A DNA stretch of 38,915 nt, taken from positions 1 to 38,915 of the forward strand of contig SYHW01000006.1 of the NCBI GenBank assembly GCA_005799065.1, read 5' to 3'. The notes beneath the pieces were generated by a model. The model saw only the letters and a list, made by a program, of their open reading frames with translations. It had not been told where the DNA came from and searched no databases. The stretch comes from Bacteroidota bacterium. Lineage in GTDB: Bacteria > Bacteroidota > Bacteroidia > UBA7662. Of the stretch, positions 1-8,177 are shown piece by piece. Every line of letters starts with the position of its first letter. Position 1 is the first letter of the stretch. A program made the position numbers and the translations under genes.

Positions 1-513
1 AAAAAACTTGCCCAAAATTTAGAAGGCTGCGAGAAACATGACTTACCCCGAGGCGCTTATCACTACTATATCTTCGGTTCAGATCCAGGCCTGCAAGCCC
101 GGAATTTCATATCAAAAGTTCCAAAGAATGCAGTGAATCTACCGCCAGTTATTGACTTAGAATACGACCGCAGATTTAATCATGCATTGCATTACAACCA
201 TAATAAAAAACGGTTCATACAAGAAGTACGTGAGTTGGATCGAATATTGAGAAATCACTATGGAAAAGAACCCATTTTTTATACCAATGCCCGATTTTAT
301 CATGCGCTTATCAAAGGAAATTTCAAGAATCCCATCTGGATTTGTGACCTGAAAAGTGAAGAATTGGATTATTTGGATTCATCAAAATGGCATTTTTGGC
401 AATATAGCCATACCTCGCGCATCCCAGGAATCTCAGTTGCGGTCGACATGAACCTCTACAACGGGACTAAGGAGGATTTTGAGAATAAATTAATCAGCCA
501 AAGAATAAAATAA
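1..513 (+). CDS. GH25 lysozyme-like glycoside hydrolase, 3' part only
   Basis: The reading frame is open from base 1, so the gene begins before the window; the ORF-track ATG at 133 is internal. The visible 170 residues carry GH25 (Cpl-1/Acm-type muramidase) landmarks: an early RGAYHYY strand, then PPVIDLEY, whose acidic residues match the catalytic strand of the family, and near the end WQYSHTSRIPGI followed by VDMNLYNG, the usual last strand. The family cleaves the MurNAc-GlcNAc bond of peptidoglycan, outside the cytoplasm. The N-terminus, and therefore any signal peptide, is outside the window. Codon use is AT-rich compared with the genes further right. Family call fairly sure; cellular role (own wall turnover or attack on others) not visible. 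Confidence 0.85.
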   Translation, partial: KKLAQNLEGCEKHDLPRGAYHYYIFGSDPGLQARNFISKVPKNAVNLPPVIDLEYDRRFNHALHYNHNKKRFIQEVRELDRILRNHYGKEPIFYTNARFYHALIKGNFKNPIWICDLKSEELDYLDSSKWHFWQYSHTSRIPGISVAVDMNLYNGTKEDFENKLISQRIK

Positions 514-623
514 TTTGATTTCGTCTATTCAATTGGGTGCCGAACCTTAGAAATCAACACTTTTAGCCGAATTTGAGTCGATTTGTGTTGCGACCTTTGT
601 GAAGGCTTAAAATCCCTGTCAGC

Positions 624-1037
624 ATGTCCAATTCTACTTCTTTTACATTAGATGACCACATCTACACAACGCTAAATTGTATGAATTGCGGAGAAACCCT
701 TATAGGTAGACGTGATAAAAAATTCTGTGACGATCACTGCAGAAGTTTGTATCATAATGTGACCAATGCCGCTCAATATAACCTTGTCCGAAAGACGCAT
801 ACCATCTTGCGCAAGAACAGAAGGGTTTTGTGGCAGGCCATAGGTGTTTTCCGTGATCAAAATACAATTCCGATTCACTGGTTAACGCAACGGGGCTTTT
901 CTTTCCAACATTGTACACAAAGAATCGATCAAAAGGAAGATTCACCGGTGATTGTATGTTATGACATTGCATATCAATATCAAGGACATAGTGTTGTTCA
1001 AATCTTCTTTTGGACGACGGATTCTCGAGCGGCTTAA
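624..1037 (+). CDS. Small zinc-ribbon protein of a Bacteroidota-type family
   Basis: A 137-residue protein with an N-terminal zinc-ribbon-like knuckle: CMNCGE, then KKFCDDHCRSLYHN, giving a CxxC...CxxxC set that could bind one Zn2+. It is followed by a basic helix (VRKTHTILRKNRRVLWQAI) and a C-terminal part that looks like strands (GFSFQHCTQRI, VVQIFFW). From memory, Bacteroidota genomes carry many uncharacterised 130-140 aa proteins with this FCSDxCR-like start; no function is established that I know of. The basic helix would suit nucleic-acid contact, but that is inference. A -7-like box (GACCTTTG, 592-599) sits 24 nt upstream of the ATG. The antisense ORFs in the track are shadows. Confidence 0.75.
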   Translation: MSNSTSFTLDDHIYTTLNCMNCGETLIGRRDKKFCDDHCRSLYHNVTNAAQYNLVRKTHTILRKNRRVLWQAIGVFRDQNTIPIHWLTQRGFSFQHCTQRIDQKEDSPVIVCYDIAYQYQGHSVVQIFFWTTDSRAA

Positions 1038-1051
1038 TTTCAGATTTTCTT

Positions 1052-1059
1052 TATCTTTG
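1052..1059 (+). promoter_or_regulatory. Bacteroidota -7 box (TATCTTTG) for tRNA-His
   Basis: An exact match to TAnnTTTG, the -7 element of the Bacteroidota housekeeping sigma factor. It lies about 45 nt before the mature tRNA 5' end, a plausible distance for a short 5' leader removed by RNase P. No clear TTTG -33 element is seen at the usual spacing. Confidence 0.5.
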
Positions 1060-1104
1060 CACTCTGATTGGTGATCCTGTTTTTTGACAGCTAGCCAAAA
1101 CTAT

Positions 1105-1182
1105 GGTGATCGTAGCTCAGCTGGTTAGAGCGCCTGATTGTGGTTCAGGAGGTCGTCGGTTCGAACCCGATCTTTCACCCCA
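1105..1182 (+). tRNA. tRNA-His (anticodon GTG), with encoded G-1 and CCA
   Basis: The cloverleaf folds by eye: D stem GCTC/GAGC, anticodon stem CCTGA/TCAGG around TTGTGGT (anticodon GTG at 1140-1142), T arm GTCGG-TTCGAAC-CCGAT. The extra G at 1105 opposite C73 (1179) is the histidine identity element, and CCA is encoded at 1180-1182. The acceptor stem is imperfect: GTGATCG against CTTTCAC leaves two adjacent mismatches (U5-U68 and C6-U67), which is unusual (see findings). A -7 box lies upstream and a strong terminator 4 nt downstream, so this is a single-tRNA transcription unit. The ORF at 1103-1348 is a shadow across this gene. Confidence 0.93.
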
Positions 1183-1186
1183 TTTG

Positions 1187-1218
1187 AATGCCGATGTTGG
1201 AACATCGGCATTTTTTTT
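1187..1218 (+). terminator. Rho-independent terminator of tRNA-His
   Basis: A perfect 12-bp stem (AATGCCGATGTT / AACATCGGCATT) with a GG loop runs straight into a T-tract. It starts 4 nt after the encoded CCA. Confidence 0.9.
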
Positions 1219-1350
1219 GGGATGTATATTTTATGATTCCTTTTCTTCAGTGGCCTTTTTCAAACAGTGCCCCTTTTCAAAAAATTTTAGATATTGTTGC
1301 GTTAAACCTCGCCGGGGAATAATGGTCTTTAACAGCTTGTTACAATAAAC

Positions 1351-3768
1351 ATGAGATACATCATCGTTACGGTTTTTTGTTTGCTGTTCTCCAAGAGCCA
1401 TGCTCAATCCCTTTATTTCCCGCCGATTGCATCAGGAAATTGGGACACCCTTTCCGCCCAACAAATGGGCTGGTGCCAGCCCGTCATCGATAGCATGCTG
1501 AACATGCTCGACACCAACAATACCAAGGCGTTTATCCTCTTAAAAGATGGCAAGATCGTTATCGAACGGTATTTTAATGGCCACAATGCATCAACAAATT
1601 GGTATTGGGCATCTGCGGGCAAAACCATTACATCCACATTGGTTGGTATCGCTCAACAAGAAAATTACCTGCAAATTTCGGACAGCACCAGTGATTACCT
1701 CGGAGCCGGGTGGAGTAGTCTGACCCCCCAGCAAGAGGAGCGCATCACGATCCGTCACCAGTTGACTATGACGACAGGGCTGGATGATCGGGTCCCAGAC
1801 TTGTATTGCACCGATGACACTTGCTTGCAGTACCTCGCCCCGCCAGGAACACGCTGGGCCTATCACAATGCGCCCTACACCTTACTTGATCCCGTGATTG
1901 AATACGCCACCGGCAGAAGCCTAAACCAGTACATGAATCAAAAGATCAAAACGCCTACCGGGATGGACGGCCTTTTTCTGCCTCAAGGCTACAATCAGGT
2001 TTTTTTCAGTACGGCAAGGAGCATGGCGCGCTTCGGATTGCTTATGCTGAATAGAGGTGTTTGGAATGGTACTCCTGTGCTGGCAGATACCGCTTATTTC
2101 GAACAAATGACCAGCACATCACAGAACGTAAACCTGGCGTATGGCTATTTATGGTGGCTCAATGGAACGGCTAGCCATATGGTTCCGCGTGTTCAATGGG
2201 CTTTTCCTGGAAATTTTTTCCCTGACGCACCGGCTGATGTATACGCTGCCTTGGGCAGCGATGGCCAGTTTATCAATGTTGTTCCATCTCAGAATATGGT
2301 TTGGCTTCGGATGGGCGATATTCCCAATTCTGTTGCGGTTGACTACCTGTTGAACAACGAAATCTGGAAGTTCATCAATCGATTTGACTGTGGTCGAACC
2401 ACGCAAATGCATCCCATCGCCGGACAGCTCAAATATGCAAACTCCGGACAAACGCCTTTGGCTGGCGTGGTGGTTGAACTTGTTGACAGTGTTGGAAACA
2501 CAACGGATCGGGATACAACGGGCGCTGCCGGTGATTTTATATTGGCGGCAAGCTTAGGAAGTCGTTACCAACTCAAACCGATTCCTACGTATTCGACCGG
2601 CGGCATCAATGCGACCGATGCTCTTCAGGCCAGCCAGCATTTTACCGGTGGCTTGTTTTTATCGCCTTTATCGCGCTCAGCGGCCGATGTGAACAACAGC
2701 GGCAGCATCAATGCCACCGACGCGCTGAACATCAACCGACGAACAGCACAGGTGATCCTTGATTTTCCGTCCGGCAACTGGCGGTGGGATACCGCCTACC
2801 GAGTGGCCGATTCATCATCGGCCAACATCACGCTAAAAATTCTATGTACGGGCGATGTAAACGCCTCATTTGCTCCCGTTCCTTCTCCCCCTTCATGGCA
2901 GCTTGATAGTCTGTGGTCTGCCTCACCAGGTTTCATTACAGCTCAGGTAAGTATGACTCAAGCAGGCAGTGGGATTTTTGACCGGGGTATATGTTGGCGA
3001 AATAGCCCAGGGGCCACTGTCGCAGACAGCTTAGGTTCGGCCGGAAAAGGCAGCTTTCCTTTCAGTTTGACCTTTATGGCTGGACCTGGGCCTTTGTTTG
3101 CACGCGCTTATGGCCAAAACGCGGCGGGCACTTACTATTCTAATGAGAGAAGCATTACGCCACCGGTGTGCCCAACCTCCACAGTGCGCGACACAATGGG
3201 TAATATTTATCCTACCATTGCCATTGCTAATCAATGTTGGATGGGCAGCAATTTGCGTACTTCTCGATTCAAAAATGGGAACATCATCGCTTTCCCCTTA
3301 ACAGCGCAAAGCTGGTCGTCGACTTTCACGCCTGCCCATGGCATCTACAACAACAGCGCGACCAACGATAGTGTATACGGACGGCTCTATAATGCCTATG
3401 CAGCTGCTGATTCGAGGGGGTTATGTCCAACAGGCTGGCATGTACCCTCCGACGCGGAATGGAATTCACTGTCCACTGCCTTAGGGGGAAGCCTAACAGC
3501 TGGTTTTGCCCTGAAAAGCACATCGGGATGGGCATCGCTGGGTAATGGAAACAACAGCTCGGGCTTTACCGCACTCCCTGCTGGATTTAGGAGGGAAACG
3601 GGTGCATACGATGGGATTTTGAGCCATGCTTATTGGTGGTCTTCGACTTCCGTTCCAACGAACAGCGCGAATGCTTATCACAGAAGGGTATCTTTCAACG
3701 CGCAAAATTTATTTCGCGACAACAGTGATAAACGTTTGGGTTATTCAATTCGATGCATTCTCGATTAG
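1351..3768 (+). CDS. Secreted serine hydrolase (class C beta-lactamase fold) with dockerin-like and FISUMP C-terminal domains
   Basis: An 805-residue mosaic. Residues 1-19 are a signal peptide (IIVTVFCLLFSKSHAQ). Residues ~35-345 are a beta-lactamase/PBP-type serine hydrolase: SxxK nucleophile motif SAGK (S88, K91) and the YxN motif YHN (171-173). Residues ~355-510 resemble a carboxypeptidase-regulatory-like segment followed by two dockerin-type repeats (GGINATDALQ and DVNNSGSINATDALN). Residues ~515-600 look like the fibronectin-like module that often precedes the next domain. Residues ~605-805 match the 'Fibrobacter succinogenes major paralogous' (FISUMP, TIGR02145) domain: CWMGSNLRT, YNAYAAADSRGLCPTGWHVP, SGFTALPAGFR, WWSST, YSIRC. 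Substrate unknown; the esterase/D-aminopeptidase branch is likelier than true beta-lactamase. Export is clear; surface attachment is inferred. Convergent with the OstA-like gene. Confidence 0.88.
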   Translation: MRYIIVTVFCLLFSKSHAQSLYFPPIASGNWDTLSAQQMGWCQPVIDSMLNMLDTNNTKAFILLKDGKIVIERYFNGHNASTNWYWASAGKTITSTLVGIAQQENYLQISDSTSDYLGAGWSSLTPQQEERITIRHQLTMTTGLDDRVPDLYCTDDTCLQYLAPPGTRWAYHNAPYTLLDPVIEYATGRSLNQYMNQKIKTPTGMDGLFLPQGYNQVFFSTARSMARFGLLMLNRGVWNGTPVLADTAYFEQMTSTSQNVNLAYGYLWWLNGTASHMVPRVQWAFPGNFFPDAPADVYAALGSDGQFINVVPSQNMVWLRMGDIPNSVAVDYLLNNEIWKFINRFDCGRTTQMHPIAGQLKYANSGQTPLAGVVVELVDSVGNTTDRDTTGAAGDFILAASLGSRYQLKPIPTYSTGGINATDALQASQHFTGGLFLSPLSRSAADVNNSGSINATDALNINRRTAQVILDFPSGNWRWDTAYRVADSSSANITLKILCTGDVNASFAPVPSPPSWQLDSLWSASPGFITAQVSMTQAGSGIFDRGICWRNSPGATVADSLGSAGKGSFPFSLTFMAGPGPLFARAYGQNAAGTYYSNERSITPPVCPTSTVRDTMGNIYPTIAIANQCWMGSNLRTSRFKNGNIIAFPLTAQSWSSTFTPAHGIYNNSATNDSVYGRLYNAYAAADSRGLCPTGWHVPSDAEWNSLSTALGGSLTAGFALKSTSGWASLGNGNNSSGFTALPAGFRRETGAYDGILSHAYWWSSTSVPTNSANAYHRRVSFNAQNLFRDNSDKRLGYSIRCILD

Positions 3769-3831
3769 GCCATCTATTCGATGACTTTGTTGACTAGGTT
3801 TCGGTATGGATCAATCATCTACTGAGTTCAA

Positions 3832-5571
3832 TCACCGCCTTCGGTTCCTTCTTTTGGACGTTCGTGTGTCGTTTCGCTCTACAGCTTCTGAGCCGTTTTG
3901 GGCAGGGAAAAGCGCATACCCGCCCCGATTGGGATTCAGCAGACTGGATTGCGCAATTTGTTCTAACGCTAGCTTTTTTAACATTCCTTGCCACTGAAAT
4001 CCTGGCACAGTATCTTCACCTTCGGGAACATCGGAAGGCGGCCATAGAATACCCTCTGGTTTACCAAAGAACACCGTGCGGTTGGGGCGCTGATTGGTGA
4101 AAAACATATGGAGTGAGTCGGATAATATGCGGTTTAAACCAATATATCCACTGTCTTCGCCCGTCAGGTGGTAGAGTGCTCTTGAACGCTCTACGGCATG
4201 AAGAGATTGGATGAGCCCTGAGTCGAAGTACAGTTGAATTTTGGCTGCAGTGATTTGATGATATAAACTGTCGTTTAGCCGATCGGCGAGCACCCCGCCT
4301 TCATGCATGATTAGTTTTCCAGACCGACTTCCCTGAAATTGCACTTGAATGTTGGGGCCGCTCAGCTGAAAAGTGGCTGGCCAAATCAAAGGCGATCCAA
4401 CAAGGAGGGCCATACTGTCGGTTTGATGGTATACCAACGAATCGCAACGCATGACCGCATCGGTCGATTGTCCGGCAACTTTTCCCCATGCATGAAACAG
4501 CCAGGTACTGTCGAACTGCTGGCTTTCATTTGCGTTTGGCATGCGCTCATTTCTTATACGCAAGATTCTCATGGCCAGGATGGTATCGGAGCTGAGGTTG
4601 AAGGTATCACGTGTTTGGGGACGTTGCCGACTCGACTGACCTTCCGTCGATGAATCATCCGCTTCTGTACCAAATGACCGAAGCAGTGGATTTCCCCAGG
4701 CTTTGTAGTGGGCTCGTGAACGGTCAAATTGCAAAGACTGGGCCCTGATCTCAAACTTTTGTACCGTATCGATCCATTGAACCCGACCTGTTGCCATTCC
4801 CGATCCCCGATTTTGGTCGACATACAAGCTATCCGTAAACAGGAAATATCGGTTTTCATTGCGAACCTCGCATAATGGATAGAAATGTCCTAATCGCGTG
4901 CGCAGCGCATACCAGCCACCGCTTGTCTCCATTTCAGTGCCCCTACTCAGGATGTGGGTTGGTGCTATAAAGTACATGCGGCCCGATTTTCGGTTGTAGC
5001 GTAGTGAATCAGCCGTGAGCGTTAAGGAATCGTCTTCCAATTGAACATGGTGGGTAAAAACCATTTCCCCAGACCCCACGTCATAGCGGCCGAGTTTACT
5101 GGTCAATCGAGTGCTGCCGTCCTCCATTTTGGCTCCCTGCGTGTAATTGACCTCGCGCTTTGATGTATTGTAGCTCAATTCGGGGGCATACAATCGGAGC
5201 GCCTCGTCGGACAATACCACATCTTGGAATAGGCGAGCACTACCTGCTTCGGCATCGTACTCGAGGTAGCGACAACGCACCTGAAGATTTTCTCCTGGTT
5301 CCACAATGCGCACTCGTCCGTAGGCTCTGGCTTGTCTGCCGCCATCAAACATCAGGGCACTATCGCAATACAAGATGGTCTGGTTGTGTCTAAGGCGTAC
5401 ATTACCTTTTAATGCGCGAACGCCGGCTGATCCTCTGTAGCTAAACTCATCAGACTGCTCTATGACCATTTGTTGTGCGCCTTGCGCGGATGAATCGATC
5501 GAAAACAGCATACCCGCTAAAACAAGCGCTGTTCGGATCATTGATTTCGTGGAGGACATCACAAACGACAT
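3832..5571 (-). CDS. OstA-like (LptA/LptD N-domain type) LPS-export protein
   Basis: A 579-residue exported protein with an N-terminal hydrophobic signal (SMIRTALVLAGMLFSIDSSAQ). The rest consists of repeating beta-strand blocks typical of the OstA/LptA jellyroll: ALKGNVRLRHNQTILYCDSA, AYGRVRIVEPGENLQVRCRY, LFQDVVLSDE, then two further rounds. In Gram-negative bacteria these folds form the periplasmic bridge that carries LPS from the inner-membrane LptBFG complex to LptD; in Bacteroidota long OstA-like proteins of this size are usual. The C-terminus is basic (RTSKRRNRRR). An LptF/G permease is encoded elsewhere in the window (20139-21221). Start at 5571 is supported by the signal peptide and by a -7-like box 13 nt upstream. 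Confidence 0.85.
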   Translation of the reverse strand: MSFVMSSTKSMIRTALVLAGMLFSIDSSAQGAQQMVIEQSDEFSYRGSAGVRALKGNVRLRHNQTILYCDSALMFDGGRQARAYGRVRIVEPGENLQVRCRYLEYDAEAGSARLFQDVVLSDEALRLYAPELSYNTSKREVNYTQGAKMEDGSTRLTSKLGRYDVGSGEMVFTHHVQLEDDSLTLTADSLRYNRKSGRMYFIAPTHILSRGTEMETSGGWYALRTRLGHFYPLCEVRNENRYFLFTDSLYVDQNRGSGMATGRVQWIDTVQKFEIRAQSLQFDRSRAHYKAWGNPLLRSFGTEADDSSTEGQSSRQRPQTRDTFNLSSDTILAMRILRIRNERMPNANESQQFDSTWLFHAWGKVAGQSTDAVMRCDSLVYHQTDSMALLVGSPLIWPATFQLSGPNIQVQFQGSRSGKLIMHEGGVLADRLNDSLYHQITAAKIQLYFDSGLIQSLHAVERSRALYHLTGEDSGYIGLNRILSDSLHMFFTNQRPNRTVFFGKPEGILWPPSDVPEGEDTVPGFQWQGMLKKLALEQIAQSSLLNPNRGGYALFPAQNGSEAVERNDTRTSKRRNRRR

Positions 5572-5584
5572 GCACGCGAAGGTA

Positions 5585-5592
5585 CAAATATC
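5585..5592 (-). promoter_or_regulatory. -7-like box (GATATTTG) for the OstA-like gene
   Basis: On the minus strand GATATTTG differs from TAnnTTTG only at the first base and lies 13 nt upstream of the OstA-like ATG. The same GATATTTG variant precedes ccmE and the ABC-F gene. Confidence 0.4.
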
Positions 5593-5621
5593 ATGGGGAC
5601 TGCGTTTTACTGGTTGTAGCG

Positions 5622-5629
5622 TATTTTTC
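5622..5629 (+). promoter_or_regulatory. -7-like box (TATTTTTC) for the glycosyltransferase gene
   Basis: TATTTTTC differs from TAnnTTTG at the last base. It lies 4 nt before the ATG at 5634, so transcripts would start at or next to the start codon. It supports 5634 rather than the ORF-track start at 5475, which lies inside the divergent gene. Confidence 0.35.
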
Positions 5630-5633
5630 GACC

Positions 5634-6860
5634 ATGAATGGGCAGAACGAGGTAAAAAAGAACAAATCTCACATTTTAGGCCTACCCAGTTGGTATCCTT
5701 GGGGTGAAGGTGATCACAATGGATTGTTCTGTTTGGCTCAGTTGGAGGCGCTAGCCGCCTCAGGGCATCAAGTGGGCCTATTGGCTGCCGTTAGCCATCC
5801 GAATGCCGCAGGGTCGCGCGGCCTTGAAGTTCAACAATACAACTGGGGATTTGCCTGTGTAGCCCTATATCGTTCGGGACCAAGCCCATTGCTTCAGGCG
5901 TTTAGATACGCATGGGCTATGCATAAGGCGTGGAAACATTATGTTGTGTTAGCGGGTTATCCCCAAAATATACTCGTTTTGGTGGCCTGGAAAGCAGGTC
6001 TTTTTGCCCGATGGCTCCAATTTCGTTACGGAATTTCATATTATGTGATTGAACATTGGGGTTTATATATATCTGATGAATACAGGAATAAATCTATTTA
6101 TTTAAAGTTTTTATTCAAATTTATTTTTACTGGAGCTTATCGCGTTGGTGCGGTGAGCGAAACACTGGGCCGGGCTTTGTACGACCATAAAATCACTCCA
6201 CGAATACCTCAAATTGTGCCGAACGTGGTGGATACGGACGTATACCGTCCGGACCAAAATGCTGCGCAAAATCGGGGTGGATCCGAGTCCATTCTGGGTC
6301 ATGCGGATCGGGTATTGAAGGATCAGCCTCCTTTGCTGATGCATGTGAGCAATTTGGCCGATGTGAAAAATTTCGATTTTGTTCTCGATGTATTTGCTGC
6401 GTTTAGAAAACGCTATCCGGAGGCGCGCCTGTGGGTGGCTGGTGCCTTCAGCCCTTCCGAAACGACTTCTAAATATCTGGCCGACAAAAGCAATCATGAT
6501 ATCATGAGCCATGTTGAATGGTTCGGCTTTGCCGATCAACAAACCCTTCTTCGGCATTATCGACGTGCAACGGCCTTGATCCTTGCCAGCAGGCACGAAA
6601 CCTTTAGTATTGTTGCGGCAGAAGCCTTCGCGTGTGGCTGTCCGGTTCTAAGTACTCCGCTCTCGGCTTTGGATGCCTTTGGGAATTGGGGAACCCGCTG
6701 CAGTTTGCCCTCACAGGATCCCGAAGCCTGGGCCGATGTACTGGAGGGTTGGACAAAATCTAAGCCCTTTGTGCCCCCCCATGCTTGGGAAGCCATGCAT
6801 CAAGCCTATGGAAAAAAGGCAGTAGGAGAATCAATAAGTAAATGGATAACAGAGAATTAA
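5634..6860 (+). CDS. GT4-family glycosyltransferase
   Basis: A 408-residue protein from the ATG at 5634. The ORF track begins at 5475, but that extension runs antisense through the start of the OstA-like gene. The N-terminal Rossmann half starts with SHILGLPSWYPWGEGDHNGLF; the C-terminal half has the GT-B/GT4 marks PNVVDTDVYRP, the VSNLADVKNFDFVLDVF segment and the EX7E motif in ETFSIVAAEAFACGCPV. Members transfer a sugar from a nucleotide donor to a growing glycan on the cytoplasmic face. The 3' end overlaps the flippase-like gene by 19 bp, so the two are translated together and probably act on one surface glycan. Residues encoded near 6060-6130 come from a markedly AT-rich patch. Acceptor and donor unknown. 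Confidence 0.88.
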   Translation: MNGQNEVKKNKSHILGLPSWYPWGEGDHNGLFCLAQLEALAASGHQVGLLAAVSHPNAAGSRGLEVQQYNWGFACVALYRSGPSPLLQAFRYAWAMHKAWKHYVVLAGYPQNILVLVAWKAGLFARWLQFRYGISYYVIEHWGLYISDEYRNKSIYLKFLFKFIFTGAYRVGAVSETLGRALYDHKITPRIPQIVPNVVDTDVYRPDQNAAQNRGGSESILGHADRVLKDQPPLLMHVSNLADVKNFDFVLDVFAAFRKRYPEARLWVAGAFSPSETTSKYLADKSNHDIMSHVEWFGFADQQTLLRHYRRATALILASRHETFSIVAAEAFACGCPVLSTPLSALDAFGNWGTRCSLPSQDPEAWADVLEGWTKSKPFVPPHAWEAMHQAYGKKAVGESISKWITEN

Positions 6861-8080
6861 AGCTATCTAGTAGAACCATTACTTATACTTTAATAAGTAG
6901 AGCCGCTCAAGCGGTTGGCTCGCTGCTTTTGCTGTTTTTGACCGCACGATGGGGTGGTGCACAGGTGCGTGGAGAAATCAGCGTACTTCTGGCCACGCTC
7001 ACGTTGGTAAGCCATTTGGCTTCATGGGTGGGCGGGGGCACACTGGTGTATTGGGTAATTCGTCATTCACCGCGTCATTTATTCTACCTAGCAATGGCTT
7101 GGAGCCTGGGGGTGAGCCTCTTTTGTGGATTTCTGTTGCCCATAAGCCCCTATGGTTTGTCGATCTACACCTCCTATTGGGTCGCGACGCTCGTTTTGTT
7201 GAATACCTCCGTAGTGGTACGCAGCATGCTGGTGGCGCTCAATCAGATTAGAACCGACAACCTGTTGGGGCTTTTGGCCTTAGGGATGCAGATCATTGCG
7301 ATCGTTTTACTAATGGGATTCATGGGGCAAAACAACCTCCCGGGATTCCTCATGGCCTATAATTTCGGTCAACTGATCTTGCTTTTGGCTGCCTTTTACC
7401 CCCTGCGTTATGCGCTTCTGTCGCCGCAGGATTCGGTTAAAACCCAACCTCTTCTTTCTATTTTTCGCTCTTTGTTTAAAACCGGTAGCTGGGCACAAAT
7501 GGCCAGCCTATCCCAGTTTTTCGCGTATCGGCTGCTTTATTATTTTTTGAGCCTACAAAATGGATACAGCTCGGTGGGGCGGTTTTCTGTGGCTGTGGCC
7601 TTGGGCGAATCGGTTTGGCTTTTGACGCGCTCAGTTTCGCTATCGCAAGCCACCACCATCTCGCGAATGGCCAGTGAATTAGAGGCTCAAACGCTTACGA
7701 AAAAATGGTATAACCGGGTGGGTCTTTTGAGTGCGTTTTTCATTGGTGGATTGCTTGTTGTGCCGGGCACTCTTTGGATGCAGCTGCTTGGGTCAGAATT
7801 TTCGGGAATTCCTACTCTGCTCCTGTATATGTCGCCGGGATTGTGGTTTTTATCGATTTCAAACATCCTGGCGCACCACCAGGCTGGACTGGGCCGGTAT
7901 GCGGTTAATGCCTACTCGTCTTTTGCCAGCCTGATGACCCTTGCCTTGGGGCTTCTTTTCATGCGCAGTTCATCACTTGAATCGGTTGCCGGACTACAAA
8001 GTATGGCCTATTTGGTGGGATGGGCCATTCAGTATCGTTCTTTTCATCGACCGATCACCTCATCAGTCGCTGTCTCATGA
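6842..8080 (+). CDS. Polysaccharide flippase-like multispan membrane protein
   Basis: A 412-residue protein made almost wholly of hydrophobic helices, about 12 by eye, beginning TYTLISRAAQAVGSLLLLFLTARWGG. That start (helix, then a small-residue turn, then RWGGAQVRGEIS) is typical of Wzx/RfbX-type members of the MVF/MATE-like exporter superfamily, which move lipid-linked oligosaccharides across the inner membrane. Its ATG lies inside the last codons of the GT4 gene. The protein lacks the short hydrophilic C-tail seen in many relatives, and its last codons (AVAVS, TGA) lie in the first unit of a 25-bp tandem repeat. The exact substrate cannot be read from the sequence. Confidence 0.78.
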   Translation: MDNRELKLSSRTITYTLISRAAQAVGSLLLLFLTARWGGAQVRGEISVLLATLTLVSHLASWVGGGTLVYWVIRHSPRHLFYLAMAWSLGVSLFCGFLLPISPYGLSIYTSYWVATLVLLNTSVVVRSMLVALNQIRTDNLLGLLALGMQIIAIVLLMGFMGQNNLPGFLMAYNFGQLILLLAAFYPLRYALLSPQDSVKTQPLLSIFRSLFKTGSWAQMASLSQFFAYRLLYYFLSLQNGYSSVGRFSVAVALGESVWLLTRSVSLSQATTISRMASELEAQTLTKKWYNRVGLLSAFFIGGLLVVPGTLWMQLLGSEFSGIPTLLLYMSPGLWFLSISNILAHHQAGLGRYAVNAYSSFASLMTLALGLLFMRSSSLESVAGLQSMAYLVGWAIQYRSFHRPITSSVAVS

Positions 8081-8177
8081 CCTGGCTGCAGTCGCTGTCT
8101 CATGACCTGGCTGCAGTCGCTGTCTCATGACCTGGCTGCAGTCGCTGTCTCATGACCTGGCTGCAGTCGCTGTCTCA
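8064..8177. repeat. 25-bp tandem repeat array (4 full units plus 14 bp) bridging two convergent genes
   Basis: Units start at 8064, 8089, 8114, 8139 and 8164 and appear identical; the last is cut after CAGTCGCTGTCTCA. The unit contains TCATGA (a stop codon in both directions) and CTGCAG. The plus-strand flippase stop (8078-8080) lies in unit 1 and the minus-strand ftcD stop (8175-8177) is the last three bases of the array. There are no spacers, so it is not CRISPR. Confidence 0.97.

Noticed and set aside
1103-1348. 81-aa plus-strand ORF
   Set aside because: It reads through tRNA-His and its terminator; a shadow.
5475-5633. N-terminal extension of the GT4 ORF
   Set aside because: It overlaps the divergent OstA-like start and lacks family similarity; the ATG at 5634 fits the family and the -7 box.
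8064-8177. CRISPR-like array
   Set aside because: Units are directly abutting with no spacers, and no cas genes are near.
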